Shown: positions 41,898 to 49,656 of the stretch, piece after piece
Position numbering within the stretch: position 1 is the stretch's first letter
How the letters are laid out: every line of letters begins with the position of its first letter
Notes under the pieces: model-generated
Seen by the model: the letters and a program-made list of their open reading frames with translations, nothing else
What the model was told of the DNA's origin: nothing
Databases searched by the model: none
Origin: an uncultured Candidatus Melainabacteria bacterium
GTDB lineage: Bacteria; Cyanobacteriota; Vampirovibrionia; Gastranaerophilales; Gastranaerophilaceae
Direction of reading: 5' to 3'
DNA: 49,716 nt
NCBI GenBank assembly: GCA_934747325.1
Contig: CAKVGW010000005.1
Location: 1 to 49,716, forward strand
Position numbers and translations under genes: made by a program

Positions 41898-42980
41898 ATG
41901 GGAAACGAAGCAGCAGAAAAAACAGAAGAAGCCACCACCCGACGGCGAACGAAAGAGCGGGAACGTGGTAACGTTGCTAAAAGCAGGGATATGGATGCCG
42001 CACTGGTAATGGTTGCAGGCATAGCTTTGCTTGGTGTTTTTGCCAAAAATATGATTAACACTATACAAAATATGATGCGTGAAACATTTTCGCATCTAAA
42101 TCCAAGTAATTTTAGTGTTGATAATGTAATGGGACTTCTTCTGCCGTATTTTCACTATACCGCATTAATCGTTTTACCGTTTTTTGTTCTTTTAGTAATT
42201 GCATCAATTCTCATCATCAGACTTGATGTAGGACAGGTTTTTGCGTTAGAAAAAGTAAAATTTAATTTAGAAAATCTTTCTCCGCAAAGAATGTTACAGA
42301 ACGCAAAACGTATGTTTAATCCATTTGAACCACGTTCTATGGTAGAATTTGCAAAGTCTATTCTTAAAATTGTCGTAGTTGCGGCATGTGGTTATTCAGC
42401 TGTTAATAGCAGAAAAGGTGATTTACTTGGTCTTGTAGGCCTAGAATTCCCTATTGCACTAAACATCATTGTATCCGTTTTAATAAATATGATTATAAAC
42501 ATGTGTCTTGCGATGCTTGTTTTGGGTTATCTTGATAAAAAATACCAAACTTACGAATACGAAAAGTCAATTAAAATGACTAAACAAGAGGTTAAAGACG
42601 AGCATAAAGATACAGAAGGGGATCCTAAAATTAAGGCGAGAATTAAATCAATCCAAATGCAAATGGCTCGTCAAAGAATGATGTCTTCTGTTCCTCAAGC
42701 AGATGTTGTTGTAACTAACCCTACTCATTACGCAGTAGCAATAAAATATGATAAAACAAAAGCTCCGGCTCCTATTGTGGTTGCAAAAGGCGTTGACTAC
42801 GTAGCATTTCAAATTAGAGAAATTGCTAAAGAAAATAATGTGCCTATTGTTGAAAACAGACCTGTTGCAAGAACTTTATACAACAATGTTCCAATAGACG
42901 GAGTAATCCCTTCTGACATGTATGTTGCAGTAGCTGAAATTTTGGCTTACGTATTCAAACAAAAAAACGGTGAAGAATAA
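41898..42980 (+). CDS. flhB: Flagellar export apparatus protein FlhB
   Basis: About 360 residues. The start MGNEAAEKTEEATTRRRTKE followed by GNVAKSRDM is the usual FlhB opening, four membrane helices follow, and the cytoplasmic part has the self-cleaving NPTH in VVTNPTHYAVAIKYD. FlhB switches the flagellar export gate from rod/hook to filament proteins. The frame opens at 41862, but ATG 41898 matches the family start. Normally flhB sits in a flagellar cluster with fliR and flhA. Here it stands alone. Confidence 0.92.
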   Translation: MGNEAAEKTEEATTRRRTKERERGNVAKSRDMDAALVMVAGIALLGVFAKNMINTIQNMMRETFSHLNPSNFSVDNVMGLLLPYFHYTALIVLPFFVLLVIASILIIRLDVGQVFALEKVKFNLENLSPQRMLQNAKRMFNPFEPRSMVEFAKSILKIVVVAACGYSAVNSRKGDLLGLVGLEFPIALNIIVSVLINMIINMCLAMLVLGYLDKKYQTYEYEKSIKMTKQEVKDEHKDTEGDPKIKARIKSIQMQMARQRMMSSVPQADVVVTNPTHYAVAIKYDKTKAPAPIVVAKGVDYVAFQIREIAKENNVPIVENRPVARTLYNNVPIDGVIPSDMYVAVAEILAYVFKQKNGEE

Positions 42981-43003
42981 ATTGATTTAAAAGAAGTAAA
43001 AAA

Positions 43004-43030
43004 GAAGCGACTTTGAAAAAAGTCGCTTCC
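43004..43030 (+). terminator. Terminator after flhB
   Basis: GAAGCGACTTT (43004-43014), a four-base loop, AAAGTCGCTTC (43019-43029). The stem is perfect but the T run is poor on the plus strand. On the minus strand it is followed by TTTTTTAC, so it also suits the flagellin transcript. Confidence 0.75.
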
Positions 43031-43092
43031 GTAAAATACCCTAACCAACAAACTTACACGAATAATAAGTTTTATCCATATATCACCTGACC

Positions 43093-44082
43093 TTAAATTA
43101 AGTTCAATGCGATACTTGGAGTTTGGTTAGCAGTTGCTAATAATGTAGCAGATGCTTGTTGCAAGATTTGTGCTTGAATATAACTTGATGATTCTTCTGC
43201 TACGTCAGTATCTCTAAGTGTAGATAATGAAGATGTCAAGTTTTGTGATTGAACATCAATAGCTGTTACAGCAGATTCTACTCTGTTTTGAGCAGCACCA
43301 ATTGCAGTTGTTCTTCTTGAAATTTCATTAATAGCTTCGTCTATATATGCAAGCATTTTATTAGCACCATAATCAGCTTCATTTTGTAATATTAGGTCAT
43401 CACCTTTTACTTTTAAGCCTGCACAAGCTGCTGCAAATGCTTTATAACCTTCGGCAGTGTTGTATTTTTCTACGTCAACTGCGGCTCCGTTTGCTTTTTC
43501 TAAATTTGTTTTAAGTGCAGTATTATCTCCAAACAAACCTTTTACGCTAGCATCTTTAAATAAAGATACATCTAAGTTAATCACGCTGTTGTCATCTTGA
43601 TATAAACCAACCTGAAGATTTATACCTTCTTTAGTGATTCCAGTGCCATCGCCATCTTTGGTATAAGACATCAGCTTAATTCCGTTGAATTCTGAGTTTG
43701 CAGAAATACGGCTGATTTCTTGCAATCTTGCAACAACTTCTGATTGAATTGCTTTTAATGATGATGAACCGTAAGTTCCGTTAGCAGCTTGTTCGGTCAA
43801 ATCTCTGATACGTTGCAAGTGTTCTGTTAACAAACCGTAAGTTTGCTCTGCAGTTGTTAATAAGTCAGAACCTGTAGCAGCGTTATCAGCTGCAACATCT
43901 AAAGAACCTAATTGAGTGTTCCACATGTTTGAAATAGAATAACCGGCAGCGTTGTCTTTTGCGTGGTTAATCTTGTAACCTGTAGACATTCTTTCAATAG
44001 ATTGGTTTAAGCTGTTCGTCGCGTTGTTCAAATTTCTTTGAGCGATAATTGACGAAACGTTTGTGTTGATTGTGAGTGTCAT
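43093..44082 (-). CDS. fliC: Flagellin
   Basis: A 329-residue flagellin with the conserved D0/D1 ends: MTLTINTNVSSIIAQRNLNN and LSQ-like INHAKDNAAGYSISNM at the N-terminus, and the coiled C-terminus (RVESAVTAIDVQSQNLTSS, LLATANQTPSIALNLI). The middle variable domain is short. AAGGAG lies eight bases before the ATG. The message has a long leader with hairpins (see 44121 and 44185). Confidence 0.95.
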   Translation of the reverse strand: MTLTINTNVSSIIAQRNLNNATNSLNQSIERMSTGYKINHAKDNAAGYSISNMWNTQLGSLDVAADNAATGSDLLTTAEQTYGLLTEHLQRIRDLTEQAANGTYGSSSLKAIQSEVVARLQEISRISANSEFNGIKLMSYTKDGDGTGITKEGINLQVGLYQDDNSVINLDVSLFKDASVKGLFGDNTALKTNLEKANGAAVDVEKYNTAEGYKAFAAACAGLKVKGDDLILQNEADYGANKMLAYIDEAINEISRRTTAIGAAQNRVESAVTAIDVQSQNLTSSLSTLRDTDVAEESSSYIQAQILQQASATLLATANQTPSIALNLI

Positions 44083-44120
44083 AGTTGGATCTCCTTTCTC
44101 TTCTCTCGATACGTACTTTA

Positions 44121-44139
44121 CTGCGCCTTCCTTGCGCAG
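44121..44139 (-). promoter_or_regulatory. Flagellin leader hairpin with GGA in the loop, candidate CsrA site
   Basis: On the minus strand CTGCGC AAGGAAG GCGCAG (44139-44121), a six-base GC stem presenting GGA in a seven-base loop, about 40 bases before the AAGGAG ribosome site. In Bacillus the hag leader has the same two-site layout bound by CsrA. Confidence 0.4.
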
Positions 44140-44184
44140 CCTTCTATGTTACTCGTTTTTTATTTTTATTAATCCCTGTACTCT

Positions 44185-44211
44185 AAAAAAAGCACAGTTT
44201 CTCCTGTGACT
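44185..44211 (-). promoter_or_regulatory. Hairpin with T run in the flagellin leader, candidate attenuator
   Basis: On the minus strand AGTCACAG GAGAAA CTGTGCT followed by TTTTTT (44211-44185). The stem is short. If the transcript starts above this point, it could terminate early. If not, it ends something upstream. Confidence 0.35.
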
Positions 44212-44960
44212 GAATTAAATCAGAATTTAACTCAGCCCGACTAAGCCTGTGAAAACTCACGGCTTTTATACTCTCTTTCTTGATATGTACTTTGAAGTGA
44301 ATAATGCCAACTCTAACCAAACAATGTTCGGTTATTCCCTCTCCTTACAGGAGAGCGGATTTTCGGTAGGGCGTAAGCCCGTAAGGTGGAGGTCGGATGT
44401 TACTCCGCCGACACCCCGAATAATCCAAGACGGGATTAGGGTGAGGTGTTTTCCCGCAAGGGCATTCACCTGTTCACTTATTGACTTCCTGTATACACCT
44501 TCAAACAGCAAGCGTTACCCTTTGACCTATTAAACGATTTTCCACATATTTTTCATAAGCTTGCCCGCATCCTTTGCTTGCTCCACTTACTCAAAACATA
44601 CATTCCATGTATTTACGCTTTAGATTTGTGATATATACTTCTTACAATAACATTATTGCAACACTATATAACAAAAGTAAACTGTTTCTTCTCATTTTTT
44701 TACAAATCTTTAAAGAAGTTTAAATTTCTTAATATTTATATTTTGGCATATTCAACACAGTCCCTCTCCATGGGCACTACTGTCCGAGATAAATTTATCT
44801 ATAATTTACAAAAAGTAGTTAAGTCAAGGTTTTTTATTAACTATTTTCATTGTATCAAAATTATCATGGACAGTAGTACTCTTCATTGGAGAGGGTAGAA
44901 TTTCAAGTTGAGCCTTGCGAAACTTTGAAATTCGTGTGAGGGTTCGTGCCGTAAGACAAT
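44212..44960. repeat. Large non-coding gap with composite repeats
   Basis: 44336-44462 is a GC-rich composite: CCCTCTCCTTACAGGAGAG, then GTAGGGCGTAAGCCC, then GGGATTAGGGTGAGGTG and a CCCGCAAGGG hairpin. It belongs with 3833 and 12135. A frame across it (44249-44533) looks accidental. 44762-44895 is the MITE-like element listed separately. After it AATTTCAAGTT pairs with AACTTTGAAATT (44898-44932). Confidence 0.65.
44762..44895. mobile_element. MITE-like element with terminal inverted repeats
   Basis: The left end is CCCTCTCCATG then GGCACTACTGTCC (44762-44785). The right end, read in reverse, is CCCTCTCCAATG then AAGAGTACTACTGTCC (44895-44868). The ends share their outer 9 bases and most of the last 11. 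The about 82-base centre is AT-rich with no frame. Solo left-end-like copies lie at 12231 and 25445. No clear target duplication is visible. Confidence 0.6.
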
Positions 44961-45011
44961 TTGTTATTGAGCAAAATAGCAAAATTTATATTTTCATGTT
45001 TTAAAACAGTT

Positions 45012-45746
45012 ATGATACCAAATGATTTAACTCAACCTGTAAAACCAATTGTTTATAAGTTGGCAAAAGATGACAGTCGAAAAATTTGCAGCTTTATTAT
45101 TCCTGATAATAAAGTCGGAAGTTTGCAGCTTGAAATAAAAAAACATAATAATGGCTTTGGTTATAATTTCATAACTGAGTTAAAGAATAAATTCGGAAAA
45201 CTACTTGGGTTCGAAGAGTTTGCTTTTTTTGAAAATGCAAAGAATATCTCAGGTCTTTATATAAAAGTAAATGAAGAGTATCAAAGAAAAGGCTATAATT
45301 TAGGTGAAATCTTAAGATTATCAAGTATTATAGAAATTATTGAAAATAAGATAAAAAACTTTAATATCGTATCAAAATCAACCGCAATATATTTCCATTC
45401 TAAATATAAGTTTGAACCAAATATCTCTGTTTTTAAACAACGTGACTATTTTTTGCAAAAAATTGCAGAAAATAATAATGAGGATTTCAAATCTTTCTCG
45501 GCAAAAGCAAAAAAAATTATATCAGGAGTAAATTCCGACAGCTCACCGGAAGCACAAAGAGCCTATTGTAAAGAAACAAATAAATTACTCAAAGAGTATT
45601 TAAGAAAAATAATATCTGAAAAAGCTCAAAAACAGTACCCTTTTGATACACCACTAGAAATGACTTTAACGGATAAAAGCATTCTGGATAATAAAAAGTT
45701 TTTTAATGACTTATTTAATAAACATGGAATCGATTATAAAATATAA
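45012..45746 (+). CDS. Hypothetical protein with GNAT acetyltransferase-like core
   Basis: About 244 residues from ATG 45012. The frame reaches back to a TTG at 44961, and neither start has a clear ribosome site. The middle (GLYIKVNEEYQRKGYNLGEI, LRLSSIIEIIE) resembles the beta4-alpha3 region of GNAT enzymes, where R/Q-x-x-G-x-G/A binds acetyl-CoA. KSTAIYFHSKYKFEPN resembles the later 'Y...GF' strand. The glycine motif is incomplete (QRKGYNLG). The C-terminal about 100 residues are Lys-rich and helical. It may be a remote or inactive GNAT. Confidence 0.5.
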   Translation: MIPNDLTQPVKPIVYKLAKDDSRKICSFIIPDNKVGSLQLEIKKHNNGFGYNFITELKNKFGKLLGFEEFAFFENAKNISGLYIKVNEEYQRKGYNLGEILRLSSIIEIIENKIKNFNIVSKSTAIYFHSKYKFEPNISVFKQRDYFLQKIAENNNEDFKSFSAKAKKIISGVNSDSSPEAQRAYCKETNKLLKEYLRKIISEKAQKQYPFDTPLEMTLTDKSILDNKKFFNDLFNKHGIDYKI

Positions 45747-45828
45747 AAGTAGTCTTTTGTTATTAAGTGTATTTTATACTCTTTTAAATATCATTCAAAA
45801 GTATTACCATTATTTGTTTGCAACCCTC

Positions 45829-45857
45829 TTGAGAATACATTAAGTGTATGTTATAAT
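45829..45857 (+). promoter_or_regulatory. Strong promoter of the phosphodiester glycosidase gene
   Basis: TTGAGA (45829-45834), 17 bases, TATAAT (45852-45857). It predicts a start near 45864 and a leader of about 165 bases. Confidence 0.75.
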
Positions 45858-45889
45858 AATAGTAGAAAGAATAAATATCTTTTCAATAC

Positions 45890-45990
45890 TGTTAAAAAAC
45901 AGAGAAAGGAACGGTAAATTAAAATAGTTTTCTGCAAGTAATGAAATTTACCCCCGAAAGAGTGTTATAGCCCCACACCACTCTCAAATA
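45890..45990 (+). promoter_or_regulatory. Structured 5' leader, possible cis-regulatory RNA
   Basis: Three stems can be drawn: CTGTT/AACAG (about 45889-45902), GGTAAATT (45913-45920) with AATTTACC (45945-45952), and AGAGTG (45959-45964) with CACTCT (45979-45984). The stretch between is richer in C than the flanks. I cannot match it to a known riboswitch class. Confidence 0.35.
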
Positions 45991-46030
45991 AAAAAGGTAT
46001 CCTGTAACTTAAAAGCAAATGGTGAAAGCG

Positions 46031-47266
46031 ATGGATACGATATTAGTAAACAGATTACAAAGACCCCAGTTAGAAAAAACTGCAACGAGTGCAGCAGGAA
46101 TCGGTATTGCGATATGCTTGATGCTCTCTCAGAATTTACTAATATCCGCCAAAGATATTCATGTAGAAAACTTAACAGGAATTTCACCAAGTTTAAATTA
46201 TATTCATGAAAGGCAACAGGAACAAGAAATTGCATTTGAACAAGAAATTTCAAATAAATACAGGAATTCAAAAGTAGTTAGTGTTGAGAAAGGCGTTAAA
46301 CATGTCAGAATGATAAGATTTTATAATAATAAACCCGTCCGAATTAATATAGTCGAATTATCAAAGGGTGTAAATGAGGATTTAGTTGTAGAACCGGCGA
46401 TTGCATCAGAAACTTTAGCTTCAAGGACAAAAATTTCAAATATAGCAAATAGAGAAAACGCAATAGTTGCAATCAATGGCGGGTACTTCAAACCTCAAAC
46501 AGGCGTTCCTCTCGGTACTTTAATGATAAACAAAAAAGTTTACACCGGTCCAATTTATGACAGAGTGGCTATGGGTATTTTCGATAACGGATTTGATATG
46601 GCAAGAGTTCAATTAAAAGCTCAAGTAGAAACAAACAAAGGAGGGTTAAAAATTGATAATATCAATCAGCCTAGAATGTTGTCAACTCATACAATCGTTT
46701 ATACGCCGGATTGGGGCGAGTATTCTCCGCCTTGTCCAAAGTATGGGCTTCAGATAGTTGTCGAAAACGGCAAGGCAACGAGAATTTCTTACGGAGCAAA
46801 TAGAATACCTCAAAACGGATTTGTTATAGTAGGAGCAGAAAAAAATTTAAATAGTATCAAGGATGCAAAAAGATACAAACTGAACATTAAAATTAATCCT
46901 GAATGGAAAGATGTTAATCATATCATAAGCGGTGGTCCGTATTTGATAAAAAACGGTGACATTTACGTTGATATGACTGCGCAAAAACTCGGCTCAATAG
47001 GTGGCAGAAATCCAAGAACAGCAATAGGATATACAAGAGATAACCATCTGATTATGCTAACCGCAGATGGCAGAGAAGGTTCATCAATCGGCTTAACGCT
47101 TGTAGAACTTGCAAATTTGATGAAAGAACTCGGTTGTGTAAATGCAATGAACTTAGATGGCGGCGGCTCTACGGTTATGTTTGTAAAAGGACAAGTTGTC
47201 AATAAACCTGCCGTACAAGGCGGAATACCTCTTTCTCATACTTTAACGGTAAGAAAGATAAGCTAA
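46031..47266 (+). CDS. Phosphodiester glycosidase family protein (NAGPA domain) with N-terminal membrane segment
   Basis: About 411 residues. A hydrophobic segment near the start (AGIGIAICLMLSQNLLISA) serves as anchor or signal. The NAGPA/DUF2233 domain follows, with NAIVAINGGYFKPQTGVPLG, HIISGGPYLIKNGDIY, GRNPRTAIGYTRDNHLIML and the family end AMNLDGGGSTVMFVKG. Such enzymes cleave phosphodiester-linked sugars, for example on teichoic acid-like or exopolymer material, and are often secreted. ATG 46019 is also possible (four residues longer), but GGTGA sits better before 46031. It is behind a strong promoter and followed by a terminator. Confidence 0.85.
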   Translation: MDTILVNRLQRPQLEKTATSAAGIGIAICLMLSQNLLISAKDIHVENLTGISPSLNYIHERQQEQEIAFEQEISNKYRNSKVVSVEKGVKHVRMIRFYNNKPVRINIVELSKGVNEDLVVEPAIASETLASRTKISNIANRENAIVAINGGYFKPQTGVPLGTLMINKKVYTGPIYDRVAMGIFDNGFDMARVQLKAQVETNKGGLKIDNINQPRMLSTHTIVYTPDWGEYSPPCPKYGLQIVVENGKATRISYGANRIPQNGFVIVGAEKNLNSIKDAKRYKLNIKINPEWKDVNHIISGGPYLIKNGDIYVDMTAQKLGSIGGRNPRTAIGYTRDNHLIMLTADGREGSSIGLTLVELANLMKELGCVNAMNLDGGGSTVMFVKGQVVNKPAVQGGIPLSHTLTVRKIS

Positions 47267-47312
47267 AATTACATTCCATAATACATTAAATCCCCTATGG
47301 AAGTAAAAACTA

Positions 47313-47345
47313 CCCCTTTTCTGAATATTCAGAAAAGGGGTTTGA
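47313..47345 (+). terminator. Terminator after the NAGPA-type gene
   Basis: CCCCTTTTCTGAA (47313-47325), a two-base centre, TTCAGAAAAGGGG (47328-47340), then TTT. Confidence 0.85.
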
Positions 47346-47366
47346 GTATGTTTAATAAATAATAAA

Positions 47367-47400
47367 AAAAGAAGATGTCTGTTTCCAAACATCTTCTTTT
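47367..47400 (-). terminator. Terminator of the rpsL-rpsG operon
   Basis: GAAGATGT (47371-47378) pairs with ACATCTTC (47389-47396), extended by AAAA/TTTT. On the minus strand the stem is followed by a long T run. Confidence 0.88.
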
Positions 47401-47419
47401 ATAAATATTAAATAAAATA

Positions 47420-47890
47420 TTAATATCTGTAGTGAGCAAATGCTTTGTTTGCTTCAGCCATTCTGTGGGTGTCTTCACGCTTTTTGCAAGCTGCGCCGTT
47501 ACCGTTAGAAGCATCAACTAATTCGCTTGTAAGTTTTTCTACGAATGATTTACCGCTTCTATTTTTAGCTGCTGCGATAATCCAAGATGAAGCTAGAGCG
47601 AAACCTCTATCAGGTTTAACATCGATAGGTACTTGGTAAGTAGAACCACCGATACGTCTTGCTTTAACTTCCAATAATGGAGTTGCATTAGTAAGTGCTT
47701 TTTGGAAAACTTCCAAGCCTTTTTCATTTGTTCTTTCTTCAACTTTAGTAATTGTTGAATAGAATATTTTTTCAGCAAGTGATTTTTTACCACGTCTCAT
47801 AACTCTGTTGATGAATTTTGAAACATCTACGCTGTTATAAATAGGGTCAGCTGAAGGAATTCTTCTTTCAGGTTTAGATCTTCTAGACAT
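47420..47890 (-). CDS. rpsG: 30S ribosomal protein S7
   Basis: A 156-residue S7, normal length, opening [20 protein letters not shown] and containing MRRGKKSLAEKIFY and ARRIGGSTYQVPIDVKPDR. It nucleates assembly of the 3' domain of 16S rRNA. Its ATG overlaps the rpsL stop by one base. In most bacteria fusA and tufA follow. Here a terminator follows at once, so the str operon ends after S7. Confidence 0.97.
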   Translation of the reverse strand: MSRRSKPERRIPSADPIYNSVDVSKFINRVMRRGKKSLAEKIFYSTITKVEERTNEKGLEVFQKALTNATPLLEVKARRIGGSTYQVPIDVKPDRGFALASSWIIAAAKNRSGKSFVEKLTSELVDASNGNGAACKKREDTHRMAEANKAFAHYRY

Positions 47891-48273
47891 TATTTCTTAC
47901 CTCCTTTAGCTCTCTTAGCACCATATTTAGAACGGCTTTGTGTTCTGTTAGCAACACCTGCTGTATCTAAAGTACCACGTACGATGTGATATCTTACACC
48001 AGGAAGGTCTTTAACTCTTCCTCCTCTGATTAGAACAACACTGTGTTCTTGTAGGTTGTGTCCGATACCCGGAATATAAGAAGTTACTTCAAATCCGTTA
48101 GTAAGTCTTACTCTGGCAACTTTTCTCAAAGCTGAGTTTGGTTTTTTAGGGGTTGTTGTATAAACCCTAGTACAAACACCGCGTCTTTGTGGACATTCCA
48201 TAAGAGCCGGTGATTTGGTTTTGTCTTTTAGCTTTTTACGTTCTGAACGCACAAGCTGGTTCATAGTAGGCAT
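47890..48273 (-). CDS. rpsL: 30S ribosomal protein S12
   Basis: A 127-residue S12 that controls decoding accuracy at the A site. The family start [20 protein letters not shown] follows AAGGAG eight bases upstream, which fixes ATG 48273 over a longer frame from 48324. [18 protein letters not shown] and [13 protein letters not shown] hold the lysine-containing loops where streptomycin resistance changes occur. Both appear wild type. Confidence 0.97.
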   Translation of the reverse strand: MPTMNQLVRSERKKLKDKTKSPALMECPQRRGVCTRVYTTTPKKPNSALRKVARVRLTNGFEVTSYIPGIGHNLQEHSVVLIRGGRVKDLPGVRYHIVRGTLDTAGVANRTQSRSKYGAKRAKGGKK

Positions 48274-48542
48274 AACTTTTTCTCCTTTTACCTTTTCTTT
48301 TTTCTTTTCATTGAACCGTTTCAAGTTCGTAGCTTGACGTTTTCAATTTAACTCCAAGCCGTCAAATCCGGCAGAAATTTCGACTAGAGTACCTTAATAA
48401 TAGGATGAACATGGGCAAGTGTCAATGTTTAAAAGGAATTTGTTAAAAGTTATTAAGAACGCCCTATGCTTTGTTATAGCTATTGATTGTTTTTTAATTT
48501 TGGGGTAATATTGTGTAATAATCACAAATTAAAGGAATTTGT

Positions 48543-49592
48543 ATGTCAAAAGAGTCTGCACCAAGGCAAATTTCAGTTGCGGAAATGGCCCCGCATGTTC
48601 ATTCCTTTTTATCAGGAGAAAATAAAGTAAATAAAATTTCGACTTGGTTAATAGAATGGATTAAAAACAATTTAAAGTCTAAAAAAATCAAACCTTATGA
48701 TAAGCTTCCTGCAAAAGCTGATTTAGCTTTTCATACTGGAGTTAGCATAGGCACTATTCAAAATGTTTTTAGGTTTGTCGAAGATAGTGGATTGATTGAA
48801 TCTAAGCAGAAAATCGGAACGTATATTAAGGACCCGAAAGAGGTTCAAAATATTGAAAAATTGACTTCCAAAAGAGAGTTGGCGGTTGAAATAATAAAAA
48901 AACACATTGTAGAAGACGGTTACAGGTGTGGTGTTTGTTTGGCTTCAACCAGAAAATTAGCAAGTTTAACAGGTATGTCTACTGCAACAATCAGAATTGC
49001 AATAGGAAGTCTTATGTCAGAAGGAATTTTAGAAAAAGTCGGCAATGCTTTTGTAATTCGTGCAATTGATTTTGAAATTGATGAAGTTAAAACACAAACT
49101 TTAGTTGAAAAAATTGCAGAACAATTGAGAAAATATGTGATGCAAAATTTTGGCGTAGGAGAAAAACTTCCCACAAATATGGAACTTGCAGAAAAATTTA
49201 ATGTAAGTATTAAAACAATACATGATGCAATTAAAATTCTTTCAAAGGAAGGATTGCTGCATTCAAGACGTGGTCAATACGGCACTATAGTAGTAAATCC
49301 TGAAGAAAAAATAGAACTTTACCATTATGAAGAAATTGAGTTAAAAATCAAACATTATATTTCCCAAAAATGTGAAGTCGGTACAAAGTTGCCTTCCATT
49401 GGAGAATTTGCAGAATTTTTTAATGTTAGCCCAAAAACTATTAAGAAAGCTCTTGATAATCTAGCGGAAGACGGATATTTGACATTTACAAGAGGAAGAT
49501 ACGGCGGAACTTTTGTTACGGATATTCCTCAAACTGTGAATGAGGCTTACAAATGGCTGGCTATAAGTTCTGATTATGTTTCAAATACTTGA
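48543..49592 (+). CDS. Regulator-like protein built of four tandem GntR-type winged helices
   Basis: 349 residues without an effector domain. Four units follow the GntR winged-helix pattern: 30-97 (KLPAKADLAFHTGVSIGTIQ, GLIESKQKIGTYI), 108-175 (STRKLASLTGMSTATIRIAI, GILEKVGNAFVI), 184-253 (KLPTNMELAEKFNVSIKTIH, GLLHSRRGQYGTIVV) and 263-327 (KLPSIGEFAEFFNVSPKTIK, GYLTFTRGRYGGTFV). Known GntR proteins have one such unit plus a ligand-binding domain. This could bind repeated DNA sites as a monomer. AAAGGAA precedes the ATG. A partial infC-like frame follows 64 bases downstream. Confidence 0.75.
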   Translation: MSKESAPRQISVAEMAPHVHSFLSGENKVNKISTWLIEWIKNNLKSKKIKPYDKLPAKADLAFHTGVSIGTIQNVFRFVEDSGLIESKQKIGTYIKDPKEVQNIEKLTSKRELAVEIIKKHIVEDGYRCGVCLASTRKLASLTGMSTATIRIAIGSLMSEGILEKVGNAFVIRAIDFEIDEVKTQTLVEKIAEQLRKYVMQNFGVGEKLPTNMELAEKFNVSIKTIHDAIKILSKEGLLHSRRGQYGTIVVNPEEKIELYHYEEIELKIKHYISQKCEVGTKLPSIGEFAEFFNVSPKTIKKALDNLAEDGYLTFTRGRYGGTFVTDIPQTVNEAYKWLAISSDYVSNT

Positions 49593-49656
49593 AAAATGGC
49601 TAAAGCATGGTATTATTAAGAAGAAAAGTATAATTTTAATAAAAAGGAGAATAATT

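Noticed and set aside
44249..44533. 94-codon open frame across the repeat-rich gap
   Set aside because: It runs through a GC-rich hairpin repeat family, has no ribosome site and no recognisable sequence. The openness comes from repeat composition.
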